NCBI GenBank assembly: GCA_020431945.1 | Contig: JAGQHH010000278.1 | Span: 1-25,082 of the forward strand | Source of the DNA: Cyanobacteria bacterium HKST-UBA02 | Lineage (GTDB): Bacteria > Cyanobacteriota > Vampirovibrionia > Obscuribacterales > Obscuribacteraceae | Direction of reading: 5' to 3' | DNA length: 25,082 nt | In this document: positions 7,752 to 16,290 of the stretch, piece by piece | How positions within the stretch are numbered: position 1 is the first letter of the stretch | How the letters are laid out: every line of letters begins with the position of its first letter | The notes under the pieces: model-generated | Database searches by the model: none | What the model was told of the DNA's origin: nothing | The model's input: the letters and a program-made list of their open reading frames with translations, nothing else | Position numbers and translations under genes: made by a program

Positions 7752-10700
7752 GTGGAATACTCGAGAGACAGCTCCGAAAACTCCCTGTTCTTTAGAATAA
7801 TCACCTGGCTCGTGGAAAAGCGAACCCTGGTGGTGGCACTTTTCCTGGTGCTGCTCCTCTCCGGTGTTTTCTGCTACGAAAAGCTTCCCCTGGAGGCATT
7901 CCCCGATGTAGCCAATATGCAGGTACGGGTGATCACCCAGGTTCCCGGTAAGGCCTCCGAGGAGGTCGAGCGCCTGGTGACCATTCCTATAGAGAAGGAA
8001 GTCAACGGCATCCCTCACTCGAAACCACCCCGGTCCATCTCGATCTTCGGGCTTTCGGTGGTGACCATAGTCTTCGACGATCATATCGAGCCGAACTCCG
8101 CCCGCCAGCAGGTCCTGGAACGCATCGGCCACGCCGACATACCCGACGGTCTCGAGCCCGAGCTCGATCCCAATGCCAGTGCCGTTGGCGAGATCTTCCG
8201 CTATAGCGTGCAGAGCGACACCTGGTCTTCCATGGACCGCAAGGAAGTCCAGGACTGGCTTCTGAACAGGCTCTTCAAGTCCGTGGATGGTATCGTGGAC
8301 GCTACCGGTTTCGGAGGTCCCACCAGGGTATTCCTGGTGGAGATGGACCCGGGTCGGGTCCAGGCCTACGGTCTCGACCAGTCTGACATCGCTGCCGCCC
8401 TGGCGACATCCAACGACTCCACCGGGGGCAGCTATATCACCAGCAACGATCAGCGTTATATGGTCCGGGGTCTCGGTCTGCTCAAATCCGTGGATGACAT
8501 AGGCGATGTGGTGATCAAGACCAGCGACGAAGGTGTGCCGATCCGGGTCAAAGACGTGGCGGATGTGCGTATCGGAGAAGCGGTGCGCAAAGGGCAGGTC
8601 GGTATCGACGACGATGACGATGCTGTCGAAGGAATCCTGATGATGCGTCGGGGAGACAACCCCTCCAGAGTGATCGAGAATCTCAAGGCGGTCTGGGACG
8701 ACATCTCCTCCCAGCTCCCGGAAGGGATGCGCCTGGTGGTGCTCCAGGACAGGACAGCCCTGGTCAATCGCACCACCGAGACCATCAGCCACAACGTCGC
8801 CGAGGGCATAGTCCTGGTGGTGGTGCTCCTCATGCTCTTCCTGTTCCAGATACGCTCGGCCCTCATCTGCTCCATCGTCATACCTTCGGCCCTTCTGGGG
8901 GCCTGTATCATCCTCAGGGTCTTCGACATTCCCGCCAACCTTCTTTCCCTGGGAGCCATCGACTTCGGAATCATCGTAGACGGTGCGGTGATCATGGTGG
9001 AGAACATCACTCTCAGGCTCTGCAACACCAATCCGGTGGGGAGCTCAATCAAGCGAACCGTCTGTCTGGCAGCGGCGGAAGTGGCCAAGCCGATTCTATT
9101 CTCCACCACCATCATCGCCATGACTTTTCTGCCGATTCTCAGTTTCGAGCATGTCGAAGGGCGTCTTTTCAAACCCCTGGCGGTGATGATGATCCTTGTC
9201 CTTTCGGTGGCGTCCTTCACCACTATCGCCATCATCCCGGTAATCGTCTATATAGTCTTCCGAAAGAGGCCCCCGGTGCACCGGCACAACCCGGTGGTCA
9301 CCGCCGTGCGCAATGGATATCGACGCCTGATGATCAGAGTGCAGAAAAAGAGCCGGACAACAATCACTGCCGTGGCTATCTTCTGTATCACCGGACTGAT
9401 CATCGTTCCATTTCTCGGAGCCGAATTCATTCCCGAGCTGGAAGAAGGAAACATCTGGCTGACCGTCACTATCCTGCCTTCCAGCGTCACCCTGGAGCGC
9501 TCGGTGGAGATCGCCCGGGAGATAAGAGAGATCATCGGCACCTATCCCGAAGTCCAGACGACCCTGACCCAGGTAGGAGCGCCGGACGACGGCACCGATC
9601 CCAATCCATACAATATGATCGAGGTCCTGGTTCCCCTCAAGCCCCAGGAAGAGTGGCGTCCGGAGCTGAAGAGCAAGGAGCAGCTCATCGAATCCATCGA
9701 AGAGCAGATCGATTCCCGTATCCCCGGTCTCATTCTCAACTTCTCTCAATGCATCAAAGACAGCATGGAAGAGTCCATGTCCGGAGTGAAAAACGGCGAA
9801 TATGCCGTGAAAATCACCGGTCATGATATCCGGCGCCTGGAGAAGATCGGCGATCAGATCGAAGACGTTCTCAACGACACCCCCGGCATAGTCGATGTCG
9901 CCCGGGACAATCTCAGCGGACAGCCGCAACTGGTGGTGGAGATCGCCAACCAGCAGGCATCACGTTATGGGGTGACGGCAAGACAGATCCTGGATGTGGT
10001 GGAGACCTCGGTGGGCGGCAAGGCGGTGACCAAGATCATCGAAGGCGAGAGGCGCTTCGATGTCATCCTGCGCCTGCGCGAGCCTTACCGTCAGACCCCC
10101 CGGGAGGTAGGGGAGATTCTGGTCACCGCCCCGGGAGGCAAAAAGATTCCCCTTCAGCAACTCGCCAGGATCAAGCTCCTCGATGGTGCCAATGCCATCC
10201 TGCGCGAGAACAACCAGAGACGTATCGCCGTCTATGCCAATATCCGCGGCCGGGATCTGGGCTCGAGCGTCATGGATACCCAGGCGAAGATCGCCAAACT
10301 CAAACTTCCCCGGGGCTATCATATAAGCTATGCCGGTGAGTTCGAGCGTGCCAGGCAGGCCGGAGAGCGGCTCCTTATCGTAGTGCCCATCACTCTCCTG
10401 CTCATCTTCATGCTCCTCTATATCGCTTATGATTCTGCCGGAACCGCCATCTTCATCATGAGCGTCGTGCCGATAGCAGCAGCCTGCGCCTTTTTCGTCC
10501 TGCTCATCTCGGGCACTCATCTGAGCATCTCTTCCGGGGTGGGTCTCATCGCTCTTCTTGGATTGACGATTCAGAATGCCGTGATCATCACCTCGCGGAC
10601 CATCGAGCTTTTCGAAGACCTGCCGGTGCGCGCCGCCATCAGGAAGGCGGCTGCCGAGAAAATGAACGCCGTTTTCCTGGCGGCCCTGGTGGCGGCAGTC

Positions 10701-10958
10701 GGTCTGGCGCCGGCGGCTTTCTCTACTGGCATAGGCTCCCAGAGCCAGAAGCCTTTCGCCATCGTCATCGCCTTTGGAATTCTGCCTGCCACCATACTCA
10801 GTTTCGTCTTCCTGCCTGCCATCGCCCATATCTTCGTGCGCCGCAAAAAACGCGTATACAGCCGGGAGGACCACCGTCTGCTTCTGGCATCGAGCCTGGA
10901 GCAAGCACTGTCAGGAAGCGGGAGCAGCCTTGCGGGTCCAGAAGAAATAGACCGGTAG
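7752..10958 (+). CDS. Heavy-metal-type RND efflux pump (CzcA/CusA-like)
   Basis: A 1068-residue inner-membrane, proton-driven exporter of normal family length. The N-terminus is RND-like (LVEKRTLVVALFLVLLL, then EAFPDVANMQV). The helix 4 motif AIDFGIIVDGAVIMVEN keeps D404, D410 and E417, the acidic set that marks the heavy-metal subfamily rather than drug pumps. Two large periplasmic loops and a second membrane half are present (for example GLIALLGLTIQNAVIITSRTIELFEDL). The start is a GTG at 7752 with GAGG about 12 bases before it. The metal cannot be stated. No outer-membrane factor gene follows; instead the last 48 bases overlap the convergent permease. Confidence 0.94.
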   Translation: MEYSRDSSENSLFFRIITWLVEKRTLVVALFLVLLLSGVFCYEKLPLEAFPDVANMQVRVITQVPGKASEEVERLVTIPIEKEVNGIPHSKPPRSISIFGLSVVTIVFDDHIEPNSARQQVLERIGHADIPDGLEPELDPNASAVGEIFRYSVQSDTWSSMDRKEVQDWLLNRLFKSVDGIVDATGFGGPTRVFLVEMDPGRVQAYGLDQSDIAAALATSNDSTGGSYITSNDQRYMVRGLGLLKSVDDIGDVVIKTSDEGVPIRVKDVADVRIGEAVRKGQVGIDDDDDAVEGILMMRRGDNPSRVIENLKAVWDDISSQLPEGMRLVVLQDRTALVNRTTETISHNVAEGIVLVVVLLMLFLFQIRSALICSIVIPSALLGACIILRVFDIPANLLSLGAIDFGIIVDGAVIMVENITLRLCNTNPVGSSIKRTVCLAAAEVAKPILFSTTIIAMTFLPILSFEHVEGRLFKPLAVMMILVLSVASFTTIAIIPVIVYIVFRKRPPVHRHNPVVTAVRNGYRRLMIRVQKKSRTTITAVAIFCITGLIIVPFLGAEFIPELEEGNIWLTVTILPSSVTLERSVEIAREIREIIGTYPEVQTTLTQVGAPDDGTDPNPYNMIEVLVPLKPQEEWRPELKSKEQLIESIEEQIDSRIPGLILNFSQCIKDSMEESMSGVKNGEYAVKITGHDIRRLEKIGDQIEDVLNDTPGIVDVARDNLSGQPQLVVEIANQQASRYGVTARQILDVVETSVGGKAVTKIIEGERRFDVILRLREPYRQTPREVGEILVTAPGGKKIPLQQLARIKLLDGANAILRENNQRRIAVYANIRGRDLGSSVMDTQAKIAKLKLPRGYHISYAGEFERARQAGERLLIVVPITLLLIFMLLYIAYDSAGTAIFIMSVVPIAAACAFFVLLISGTHLSISSGVGLIALLGLTIQNAVIITSRTIELFEDLPVRAAIRKAAAEKMNAVFLAALVAAVGLAPAAFSTGIGSQSQKPFAIVIAFGILPATILSFVFLPAIAHIFVRRKKRVYSREDHRLLLASSLEQALSGSGSSLAGPEEIDR

Positions 10959-12344
10959 CCCCGAGAGAATGATCAGAAGACCGGCGCCGCTGTACTCCCA
11001 GTGCATGAGGATCTGACCGAGCATGACCACTGCCGCCGACACCACATAGAGCGCCGGAAGCAGAGGGTAGAGAGGCACTTTGAAAGGACGCTCCCGATCC
11101 GGCGCTTTCTTGCGCATGATGAAAACAGCCGAGACCGTGAAGACATAGAAAAGAAGAGCCGCGAAAACGACGAATTCCAATAGCTGGGAATAAGTGCCGG
11201 AGGTGGCGAGAATCGCCGACCAGACACCCTGGAGGACCAGGCCGAAAACCGGGACATTGGTACGGCTGTGGAGAATGCCGGCTTTTTTAAAAAACAGCCC
11301 GTCTTTTGCCATAGCATAATAGAGTCTCGGTCCGGCAAGAATGAGACCGTTGAGAGCGCCGAAAGTGGAGATCATGATCGCCACTGCCATGATCTTCTCG
11401 CCCACCGGACCGCAGATGACCTCGAGAGCGGCCGTGCCCACCCGATCGGAGCTGGCATATTGAATGCCTCGCTCCAGGACCGTCGCCCCGGCGCTGTCGC
11501 CTGCCAGGGGCAGGAGAAGGAGATAGACGACATTGGTGACGAAATAGAGGATACAGACAAGCGCTGTCCCCATGATCAGACTGCGGGGAAGAGTCTTCTC
11601 GGGATCTTTCACCTCTTCTCCGGCGAAAGTGACATTGTTCCAGGCGTCACTGGCGAAGAGAGGACCGACAAGAGCCAGGGAGAGAACCATGAGGATTCCC
11701 GGTCCCTCGATGCTATGACCGGCAGTGTCATGGGCCTGCCAGAGATCCACCAGGTTGGGGGTGAGACCGTGATGATGGGACAGTGCCAGAAAGCCGACGG
11801 CTATAAGAAGGAAGAGCGCAACCACCTTGGTGATGGTGAAGGAGGTCTGGATCAGTTTGGCCATATGAATGCCCAGACAATTGATCCAGGTTAGAAGAGC
11901 AATCACCGCCAGTGCCACCAGTTGTTGAGTGGTGAAATTCCAGGCTCCTGTATGCACAAGGATATTCTTATCGGATATAGATGAGATGAAGACCCCGAGG
12001 AACTTGGCGAAAGCCACTGCCACAGCAGCATTGGTGCCGCTCTGGATGACCATGAAAAGAGTCCAGCCATAGAGAAAGCCCAGGAGCTTTCCGTAGGCCT
12101 CCCGCAGAAATACATATTGCCCCCCGGCATGGGGGAACATCGAAGCCAGCTCGCTATAACAGGTAGCCGCCGACACCGTGAGGAAGCCCGAGACTATCCA
12201 GGCAACCAGGAACCAGCCCGGAGATCCGAGATTTCTCGCGGTCTCGGCCGAGACGATAAAGATCCCCGAGCCGATCATGGAGCCCACTACCACAGCGGTG
12301 GAGTCCACCAGACCCAGTGCTCTGTGAAACTGCCCGCCGGACAT
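10911..12344 (-). CDS. APC-superfamily amino-acid permease
   Basis: A 477-residue transporter with about 12 hydrophobic segments. The helix 1 signature is GSMIGSGIF (21-29), where the unwound helix binds substrate. Other marks are FAGEEVKDPEKTLPRSL in the loop after helix 6 and a late loop with RPFKVPLYPLLP, all as in LAT/SteT-like exchangers or permeases. I chose the ATG at 12344 over the TTG at 12350 because AGGAG (12352-12356) is then 7 bases away. The substrate is unknown. It faces away from minC across a 239-base region and overlaps the RND gene by 48 bases at the 3' end. Confidence 0.92.
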   Translation of the reverse strand: MSGGQFHRALGLVDSTAVVVGSMIGSGIFIVSAETARNLGSPGWFLVAWIVSGFLTVSAATCYSELASMFPHAGGQYVFLREAYGKLLGFLYGWTLFMVIQSGTNAAVAVAFAKFLGVFISSISDKNILVHTGAWNFTTQQLVALAVIALLTWINCLGIHMAKLIQTSFTITKVVALFLLIAVGFLALSHHHGLTPNLVDLWQAHDTAGHSIEGPGILMVLSLALVGPLFASDAWNNVTFAGEEVKDPEKTLPRSLIMGTALVCILYFVTNVVYLLLLPLAGDSAGATVLERGIQYASSDRVGTAALEVICGPVGEKIMAVAIMISTFGALNGLILAGPRLYYAMAKDGLFFKKAGILHSRTNVPVFGLVLQGVWSAILATSGTYSQLLEFVVFAALLFYVFTVSAVFIMRKKAPDRERPFKVPLYPLLPALYVVSAAVVMLGQILMHWEYSGAGLLIILSGLPVYFFWTRKAAPAS

Positions 12345-12583
12345 TGTCAAACTCCTGTCGACCCTTATTCTCTAAATACTCTCATATTCCCGTAAGCGGT
12401 CATAAGGACCGGAGAGCAACCTACCTTACGGTTATGTCATCCAATAATAGATGCAAGTGCATATCTGATACAAATGCCAATCGGCTTGACGTGCGGTTTT
12501 CCAGCCAATAGGATTCTTACAACGGCGAATCGTTACATATCTTCGCCCCCTGTACAAGACCCCTGAAGCGTCACTGGAGCCGC
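12345..12583. promoter_or_regulatory. Divergent control region between permease and min operon
   Basis: This stretch holds no gene. It contains an inverted repeat CCGTAAG (12390-12396) and CTTACGG (12425-12431), 28 bases apart. Nested in it is a small hairpin GGTC-ATAAG-GACC (12398-12410). The permease ribosome-binding site is at one end, and the candidate minC promoter and GGAG site are at the other. The inverted repeat could be an operator. Confidence 0.35.
12486..12514 (+). promoter_or_regulatory. Candidate sigma-70-type promoter for the min operon
   Basis: TTGACG at 12486-12491, a 17-base spacer and TAGGAT at 12509-12514. Five of six and four of six bases match the consensus, with ideal spacing. 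It would start transcription near 12521, leaving a leader of about 60 bases before minC. Confidence 0.5.
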
Positions 12584-13693
12584 ATGTCTAAAATTGCCAT
12601 TATCAGCCAGCCCAACGAAGGTGTACTCCTCGACGTCAGTGGCTGCTCGGACCTCAAAGAAGCCCTGGAATATCTGAGCTCGACGCTCCAGGCGTCCAAT
12701 TCATTCTGGAGCGGTCTGAACGTCTCTATAAATGTCGGGAAGCTCTCCCTGAAACCCAGCGAAGTCGCCCAGATACTGGCGATTGCAAAGGGAGTCGGGA
12801 TCTCGCCGGCAGAAGTATATACAACCGATAACGATACCATATCGTCTCTCGAGGACAACGGTGTCTCCCTCGGTAGAGGTGCCCCCATGGCACTGCCGGA
12901 GGTATCACTGAATACCAGCAGCATCGAAGCTGCCGAGAGCGACGAGCCGGAGGAAGGAAAGGTCCAGTCCGCCGTCTCTTCTATAAAGGTACGGGTGAGA
13001 GACGCTTTCCAGGCCAAACGCGCCGCCGAAAACGGTGCTCAGCTCGACGGGGACGACGAGAACGATCTTCTTCATGAGCATCTCGAAGGCGTCGATCTGG
13101 CCACCGAAGATATCCGCCAGAACGAGCAGCGTATCCGCAAGACCATCGTCAAGCGCAAGATTCATATAACCGGCGAGTTCCCCGCCGCCGAAGCCGCCGA
13201 GACGGCCAAAGCCATGAAGGTCATGGATGAAGAAGAGGAAGAGATAGAAGAAGCCGAAGAAGAAGAGATCGAGCTCGACACCGAAACCGTCGAAACGGAA
13301 GAAGACGAGCAGGAAGAAGATCTCGAGACGGAAGAGAGCCGGCTGGCGCGAAACACCACCATGTACCTCCGCCAGACCCTGCGCTCCGGTCAGACCATCT
13401 CCCACAAAGGTCACCTGATCATCGTCGGTGACGTCAATCCGGGAGCCGAAGTCATGGCCGAGGGAGACATCACCATCTGGGGAAGCCTCAGAGGCATAGC
13501 CCATGCTGGTATCGGCGGCAATACCGACGCCGAGATCCGGGCACTCAACCTCCAGCCCATCCAGATACGGATCGCCCATGCTATCGCCCGGGCGCCGGAC
13601 AAGCCGAGATGGAAGTACAAAGCCAGCCACGGACCGGAAACAGCCAGGCTGGTGGCGGACAAGATCCGGGTCTTCCGATCGAGAATCGAGTAA
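12584..13693 (+). CDS. minC: Septum-site inhibitor MinC with long acidic linker
   Basis: MinC blocks FtsZ assembly away from mid-cell and is recruited to the membrane by MinD. The C-terminal beta-helix domain is clear at about 258-338: TLRSGQTISHKGHLIIVGDV, NPGAEVMAEGDITIWGSLRG and AHAG; RSGQ is the known MinD-contact motif. Residues 1-85 fit the N-terminal FtsZ-inhibiting domain. Between them lies an unusual linker of about 170 residues, including a run at 215-251 in which about 26 of 37 residues are Glu or Asp. This makes the protein 369 aa, against roughly 220-260 for usual MinC. The ATG at 12584 has GGAG 6-7 bases upstream. It is the first gene of minCDE-rodA. Confidence 0.93.
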   Translation: MSKIAIISQPNEGVLLDVSGCSDLKEALEYLSSTLQASNSFWSGLNVSINVGKLSLKPSEVAQILAIAKGVGISPAEVYTTDNDTISSLEDNGVSLGRGAPMALPEVSLNTSSIEAAESDEPEEGKVQSAVSSIKVRVRDAFQAKRAAENGAQLDGDDENDLLHEHLEGVDLATEDIRQNEQRIRKTIVKRKIHITGEFPAAEAAETAKAMKVMDEEEEEIEEAEEEEIELDTETVETEEDEQEEDLETEESRLARNTTMYLRQTLRSGQTISHKGHLIIVGDVNPGAEVMAEGDITIWGSLRGIAHAGIGGNTDAEIRALNLQPIQIRIAHAIARAPDKPRWKYKASHGPETARLVADKIRVFRSRIE

Positions 13694-13740
13694 GCAGAGA
13701 AAATCGTTTGTCACTCCTATAAAAACAGGAAAAAGAAAGA

Positions 13741-14553
13741 ATGAGCGGTCGAGTAATCGTAATAACTTCAGGTAAAGGCGGTGTAGGGAAAACCACTGCA
13801 TCCGCCAACCTCGGCGTGGCAATCGCTGCCACCGGCGTCAGCGTGGTCCTGGTAGACATGGATATCGGGCTGCGCAACCTGGACATCCTCATGGGTCTGG
13901 AGAACCGGGTCGTCTATAACCTGGTGGACGTCATCGAGGAGCGCTGCAAGCTTCGCCAGGCCCTGGTGAAAGACAAGCGCCATCCCAATCTGAGCCTCCT
14001 GCCGGCGGCCCAGACCCGGGACAAGACCGCCGTCACCTCGGACCAGATGCGGGACCTCTGCGAAGAGCTGAAAAAGATCTTCGACTTCGTGGTCATCGAC
14101 AGCCCCGCCGGAATCGAGACCGGTTTCCAGAACGCCGTGGCCGGAGCCGACGAAGCCATCGTCGTCTGCACCCCGGAGATGTCCTCGGTTCGTGACGCCG
14201 ACCGGATCATCGGTCTGCTCGAAGCTAGAAAAGACGAGATCGAGCAGTATCGCCTGGTGATCAACCGCTACCGCCCGAATATGGTCCAGGCCAACGACAT
14301 GATGAGCGTGGACGATGTTCTCGAGATCCTCTCGGTCCAGCTTCTGGGAATCGTCCCGGAAGACGAAGAGATCATCATCTCCACCAATAAAGGCGAGCCG
14401 GTATCCGGCACGGACAACACCAGATCGGGTCTGGCTTTCCGCAATATCGCCCGCCGTATCCGCGGTGAAGATGTGCCGCTCATGGACTTCGATGCCGGCT
14501 CTCAGAGCTGGATCAACCGCCTGGTCAACTTCTTCAACCCGGCTCGAGTCTAG
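13741..14553 (+). CDS. minD: Septum-site ATPase MinD
   Basis: A membrane-cycling ATPase of 270 residues that carries MinC to the membrane and is released by MinE. It has the deviant Walker A GKGGVGKTT (11-19), the switch I stretch DMDIGLRNLDILMGLENR, and Walker B/switch II VVIDSPAGIETGF. The C-terminal amphipathic helix SWINRLVNFFNPARV (256-270) is the membrane anchor. All parts are intact and length is typical. The purine stretch GGAAAAAGAAAG precedes the ATG. It lies 47 bases after minC and 14 before minE. Confidence 0.97.
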   Translation: MSGRVIVITSGKGGVGKTTASANLGVAIAATGVSVVLVDMDIGLRNLDILMGLENRVVYNLVDVIEERCKLRQALVKDKRHPNLSLLPAAQTRDKTAVTSDQMRDLCEELKKIFDFVVIDSPAGIETGFQNAVAGADEAIVVCTPEMSSVRDADRIIGLLEARKDEIEQYRLVINRYRPNMVQANDMMSVDDVLEILSVQLLGIVPEDEEIIISTNKGEPVSGTDNTRSGLAFRNIARRIRGEDVPLMDFDAGSQSWINRLVNFFNPARV

Positions 14554-14567
14554 GGAGGGATTGAAAA

Positions 14568-14840
14568 GTGCAACTTAAAACAGAAGTCCTGAGCTTCTTC
14601 AATCGCTTCAGACCAGCTGCAGCCCCCAGAGACACAGCCAAAGACCGCATGCGCTCCATGCTCACCTATGATCGCCTGGAATTGCCTGCCGGTCGTCTGG
14701 AATGTCTGGAAGAAGAGCTGATGGCGGTGGTCGGACGTTATTTCGAGCTTGACAAGAACACAACTCAGTTCGATCTGCAACAATATGATCGCAGAGCGTC
14801 TTTGATCGCCAATTTCCCTCTACTGCGCTCTAAGTGCTGA
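14568..14840 (+). CDS. minE: Topological specificity factor MinE
   Basis: 90 residues that stimulate MinD ATPase activity and position the Min pattern. An N-terminal amphipathic segment (VLSFFNRF, about 7-14) fits the membrane-targeting helix. AKDRMRSMLTYDRLEL (24-39) is the MinD-contact region, and a dimerising alpha/beta part ends SLIANFPLLRSKC, resembling cyanobacterial MinE tails. It starts at a GTG (14568) with a strong AGGGAGGG site beginning at 14552, right after the minD stop. The strong site may offset the weak start codon. Confidence 0.93.
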   Translation: MQLKTEVLSFFNRFRPAAAPRDTAKDRMRSMLTYDRLELPAGRLECLEEELMAVVGRYFELDKNTTQFDLQQYDRRASLIANFPLLRSKC

Positions 14841-14846
14841 CGCAAC

Positions 14847-16175
14847 TTGAACTCCACCGCCGGCAGCCACTCCCATGACGAGATCGTCAAGTTCTTCTCG
14901 CGGCTGACCGCGGGCATAGACATCTGGCTCCTGGGCGCTACCGGCTTCCTGATCTACACCGGTCTCACGGTGCTGAGATTCTCGGAGCAGACCTACGGCT
15001 ATTACGAGAAACAGCTCGACTTCTTCTGGGTCGGACTGGTCCTGATGATCATCTGCAGCCGGGTCCCTTACCGGTTCTGGGTGAAACCATGGGTAATTCC
15101 CTTCATCTATGTAGCCAACCTGGGTCTGCTCCTGGCGGTCATGCTCAAGGGTCACGCCGCCCAGGGCGCCCAGCGCTGGCTGTCGCTCGGTCCGATCACG
15201 CTTCAGCCCTCCGAGCTTTCGAAGATCGTAGTGATCTTCACCCTGGCAGCCTGGCTCAAATATTTCCCGATCAGGAGCTTCTGGGACATATTCAAGCTCG
15301 CTCTCATCACCGTGCCCCCGGCCTTCCTGGTTTTCAAGCAGCCTGACCTGGGCACCTCTCTTACTTTCGCTGCGGTCTTCATGGGCATGTCTTTCTGGAT
15401 GGGAGCCACGGTTGCCGACATCATACTGTTGACAAGCCCCGGATTCAGCCTCATTCTCAATGCCGTCAATATCGACTGGTGGCATTATTTCCTGGGTGGT
15501 CTGGCGGTTTTCCTCCTGCTCTTCTGGCGGGTCAAAGACTGGAATATCTTTGTCAGATTGATTCTCATCGCCGCGGTGGTGGCGGTGAATTTCGGCGCCG
15601 GTGAGGCCCGGGAGCATCTCTGGGGTCATCTCAAGGAATACCAGCAAAAGCGTCTCACCAGTTTCGTCAATCCTTATGCCGATCCCCGGGGCTCCGGCTA
15701 TCACATCCTCCAGAGCCTCATCGCTATCGGCTCCGGGGGCTTGACCGGCAAGGGACTGGGCAAGGGGGATCAGAGCCAGGGCGCTTTCATTCCGGAGCGT
15801 CACACCGATTTCATCTATGCCGTAGTGGGCGAAGAGCTGGGCTTCAAAATCTCGGCCCTGGTGGTTCTGGCTTATGCAGTCATCTCCATGCGGGCCCTGA
15901 TCATCGCTTTTCGATGCCGGGGCGACCCGGCGGGCTCTGCCATGGCTATCGGGCTCATGTGCATGTTCGTTTTCCACTCTTTCGTCAATATGGGCATGAC
16001 CATGGGAATCATGCCGGTCACCGGCGTGCCCCTGCCCTTTCTCAGTTACGGAGGCACGGCCCTTCTGGTGGATCTCGTAGCCGTGGGTCTCCTGCAGTCT
16101 ATCTATCTGCATATCCCCAAACCCAAACGGGACACCTGGAGCAACCAGAGCATCCAGGTGAAAGCCAGCACCTGA
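14847..16175 (+). CDS. rodA: Rod-shape SEDS glycosyltransferase RodA
   Basis: A SEDS-family peptidoglycan polymerase that extends the side wall with a partner class-B PBP. It is a 442-residue protein with about 10 membrane segments. Signatures: RWLSLGPITLQPSELSK, QPDLGTS, FVNPYADPRGSGYHILQSLI, ERHTDFIYAVVGEELG and MPVTGVPLPFLSYGG, including the catalytic-loop Asp region. I call it RodA over FtsW from these loops, but paralogues are hard to separate by eye. The TTG start at 14847 has no clear ribosome-binding site and lies 6 bases after minE, so translation is probably coupled. A short Ser/His-rich N-terminus (MNSTAGSHSHDE) precedes helix 1. Confidence 0.9.
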   Translation: MNSTAGSHSHDEIVKFFSRLTAGIDIWLLGATGFLIYTGLTVLRFSEQTYGYYEKQLDFFWVGLVLMIICSRVPYRFWVKPWVIPFIYVANLGLLLAVMLKGHAAQGAQRWLSLGPITLQPSELSKIVVIFTLAAWLKYFPIRSFWDIFKLALITVPPAFLVFKQPDLGTSLTFAAVFMGMSFWMGATVADIILLTSPGFSLILNAVNIDWWHYFLGGLAVFLLLFWRVKDWNIFVRLILIAAVVAVNFGAGEAREHLWGHLKEYQQKRLTSFVNPYADPRGSGYHILQSLIAIGSGGLTGKGLGKGDQSQGAFIPERHTDFIYAVVGEELGFKISALVVLAYAVISMRALIIAFRCRGDPAGSAMAIGLMCMFVFHSFVNMGMTMGIMPVTGVPLPFLSYGGTALLVDLVAVGLLQSIYLHIPKPKRDTWSNQSIQVKAST

Positions 16176-16213
16176 GAAGAGCCCTGTCCTCAACAGTGCT
16201 CAAACTGTTTAAG

Positions 16214-16235
16214 CCCGGGAACAAATAGCCCCGGG
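16214..16235 (+). other. CCCGGG hairpin after rodA
   Basis: CCCGGG at 16214-16219 and again at 16230-16235 can pair as a 6-bp stem with a 10-base loop. There is no T run after it, so it is at best a weak or factor-dependent terminator, or an mRNA-stabilising end. Confidence 0.35.
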
Positions 16236-16238
16236 ATC

Positions 16239-16281
16239 ACTACACTGTAGTTATGGACCGGAAGGGGGGACCTCCCCCTTC
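16239..16281 (+). promoter_or_regulatory. Two stem-loops before the lipid cluster
   Basis: ACTAC-ACT-GTAGT (16239-16251) is a small palindrome. GAAGGGGG (16261-16268), the loop GACCT and CCCCCTTC (16274-16281) form a perfect 8-bp GC-rich stem that ends 9 bases before the ATG of the next gene. With no T run it is not a classic terminator. It could control translation or mark the start of the cluster's transcript. Confidence 0.4.
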
Positions 16282-16290
16282 TGATACTTC

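Noticed and set aside
7704..8792. 362-codon minus-strand open frame opposite the RND pump
   Set aside because: His/Gly/Asp-rich shadow of the pump gene with no family resemblance.
14820..16193. 457-codon minus-strand open frame opposite rodA
   Set aside because: Charged, repetitive composition typical of the antisense of a membrane protein; RodA motifs on the plus strand are complete.
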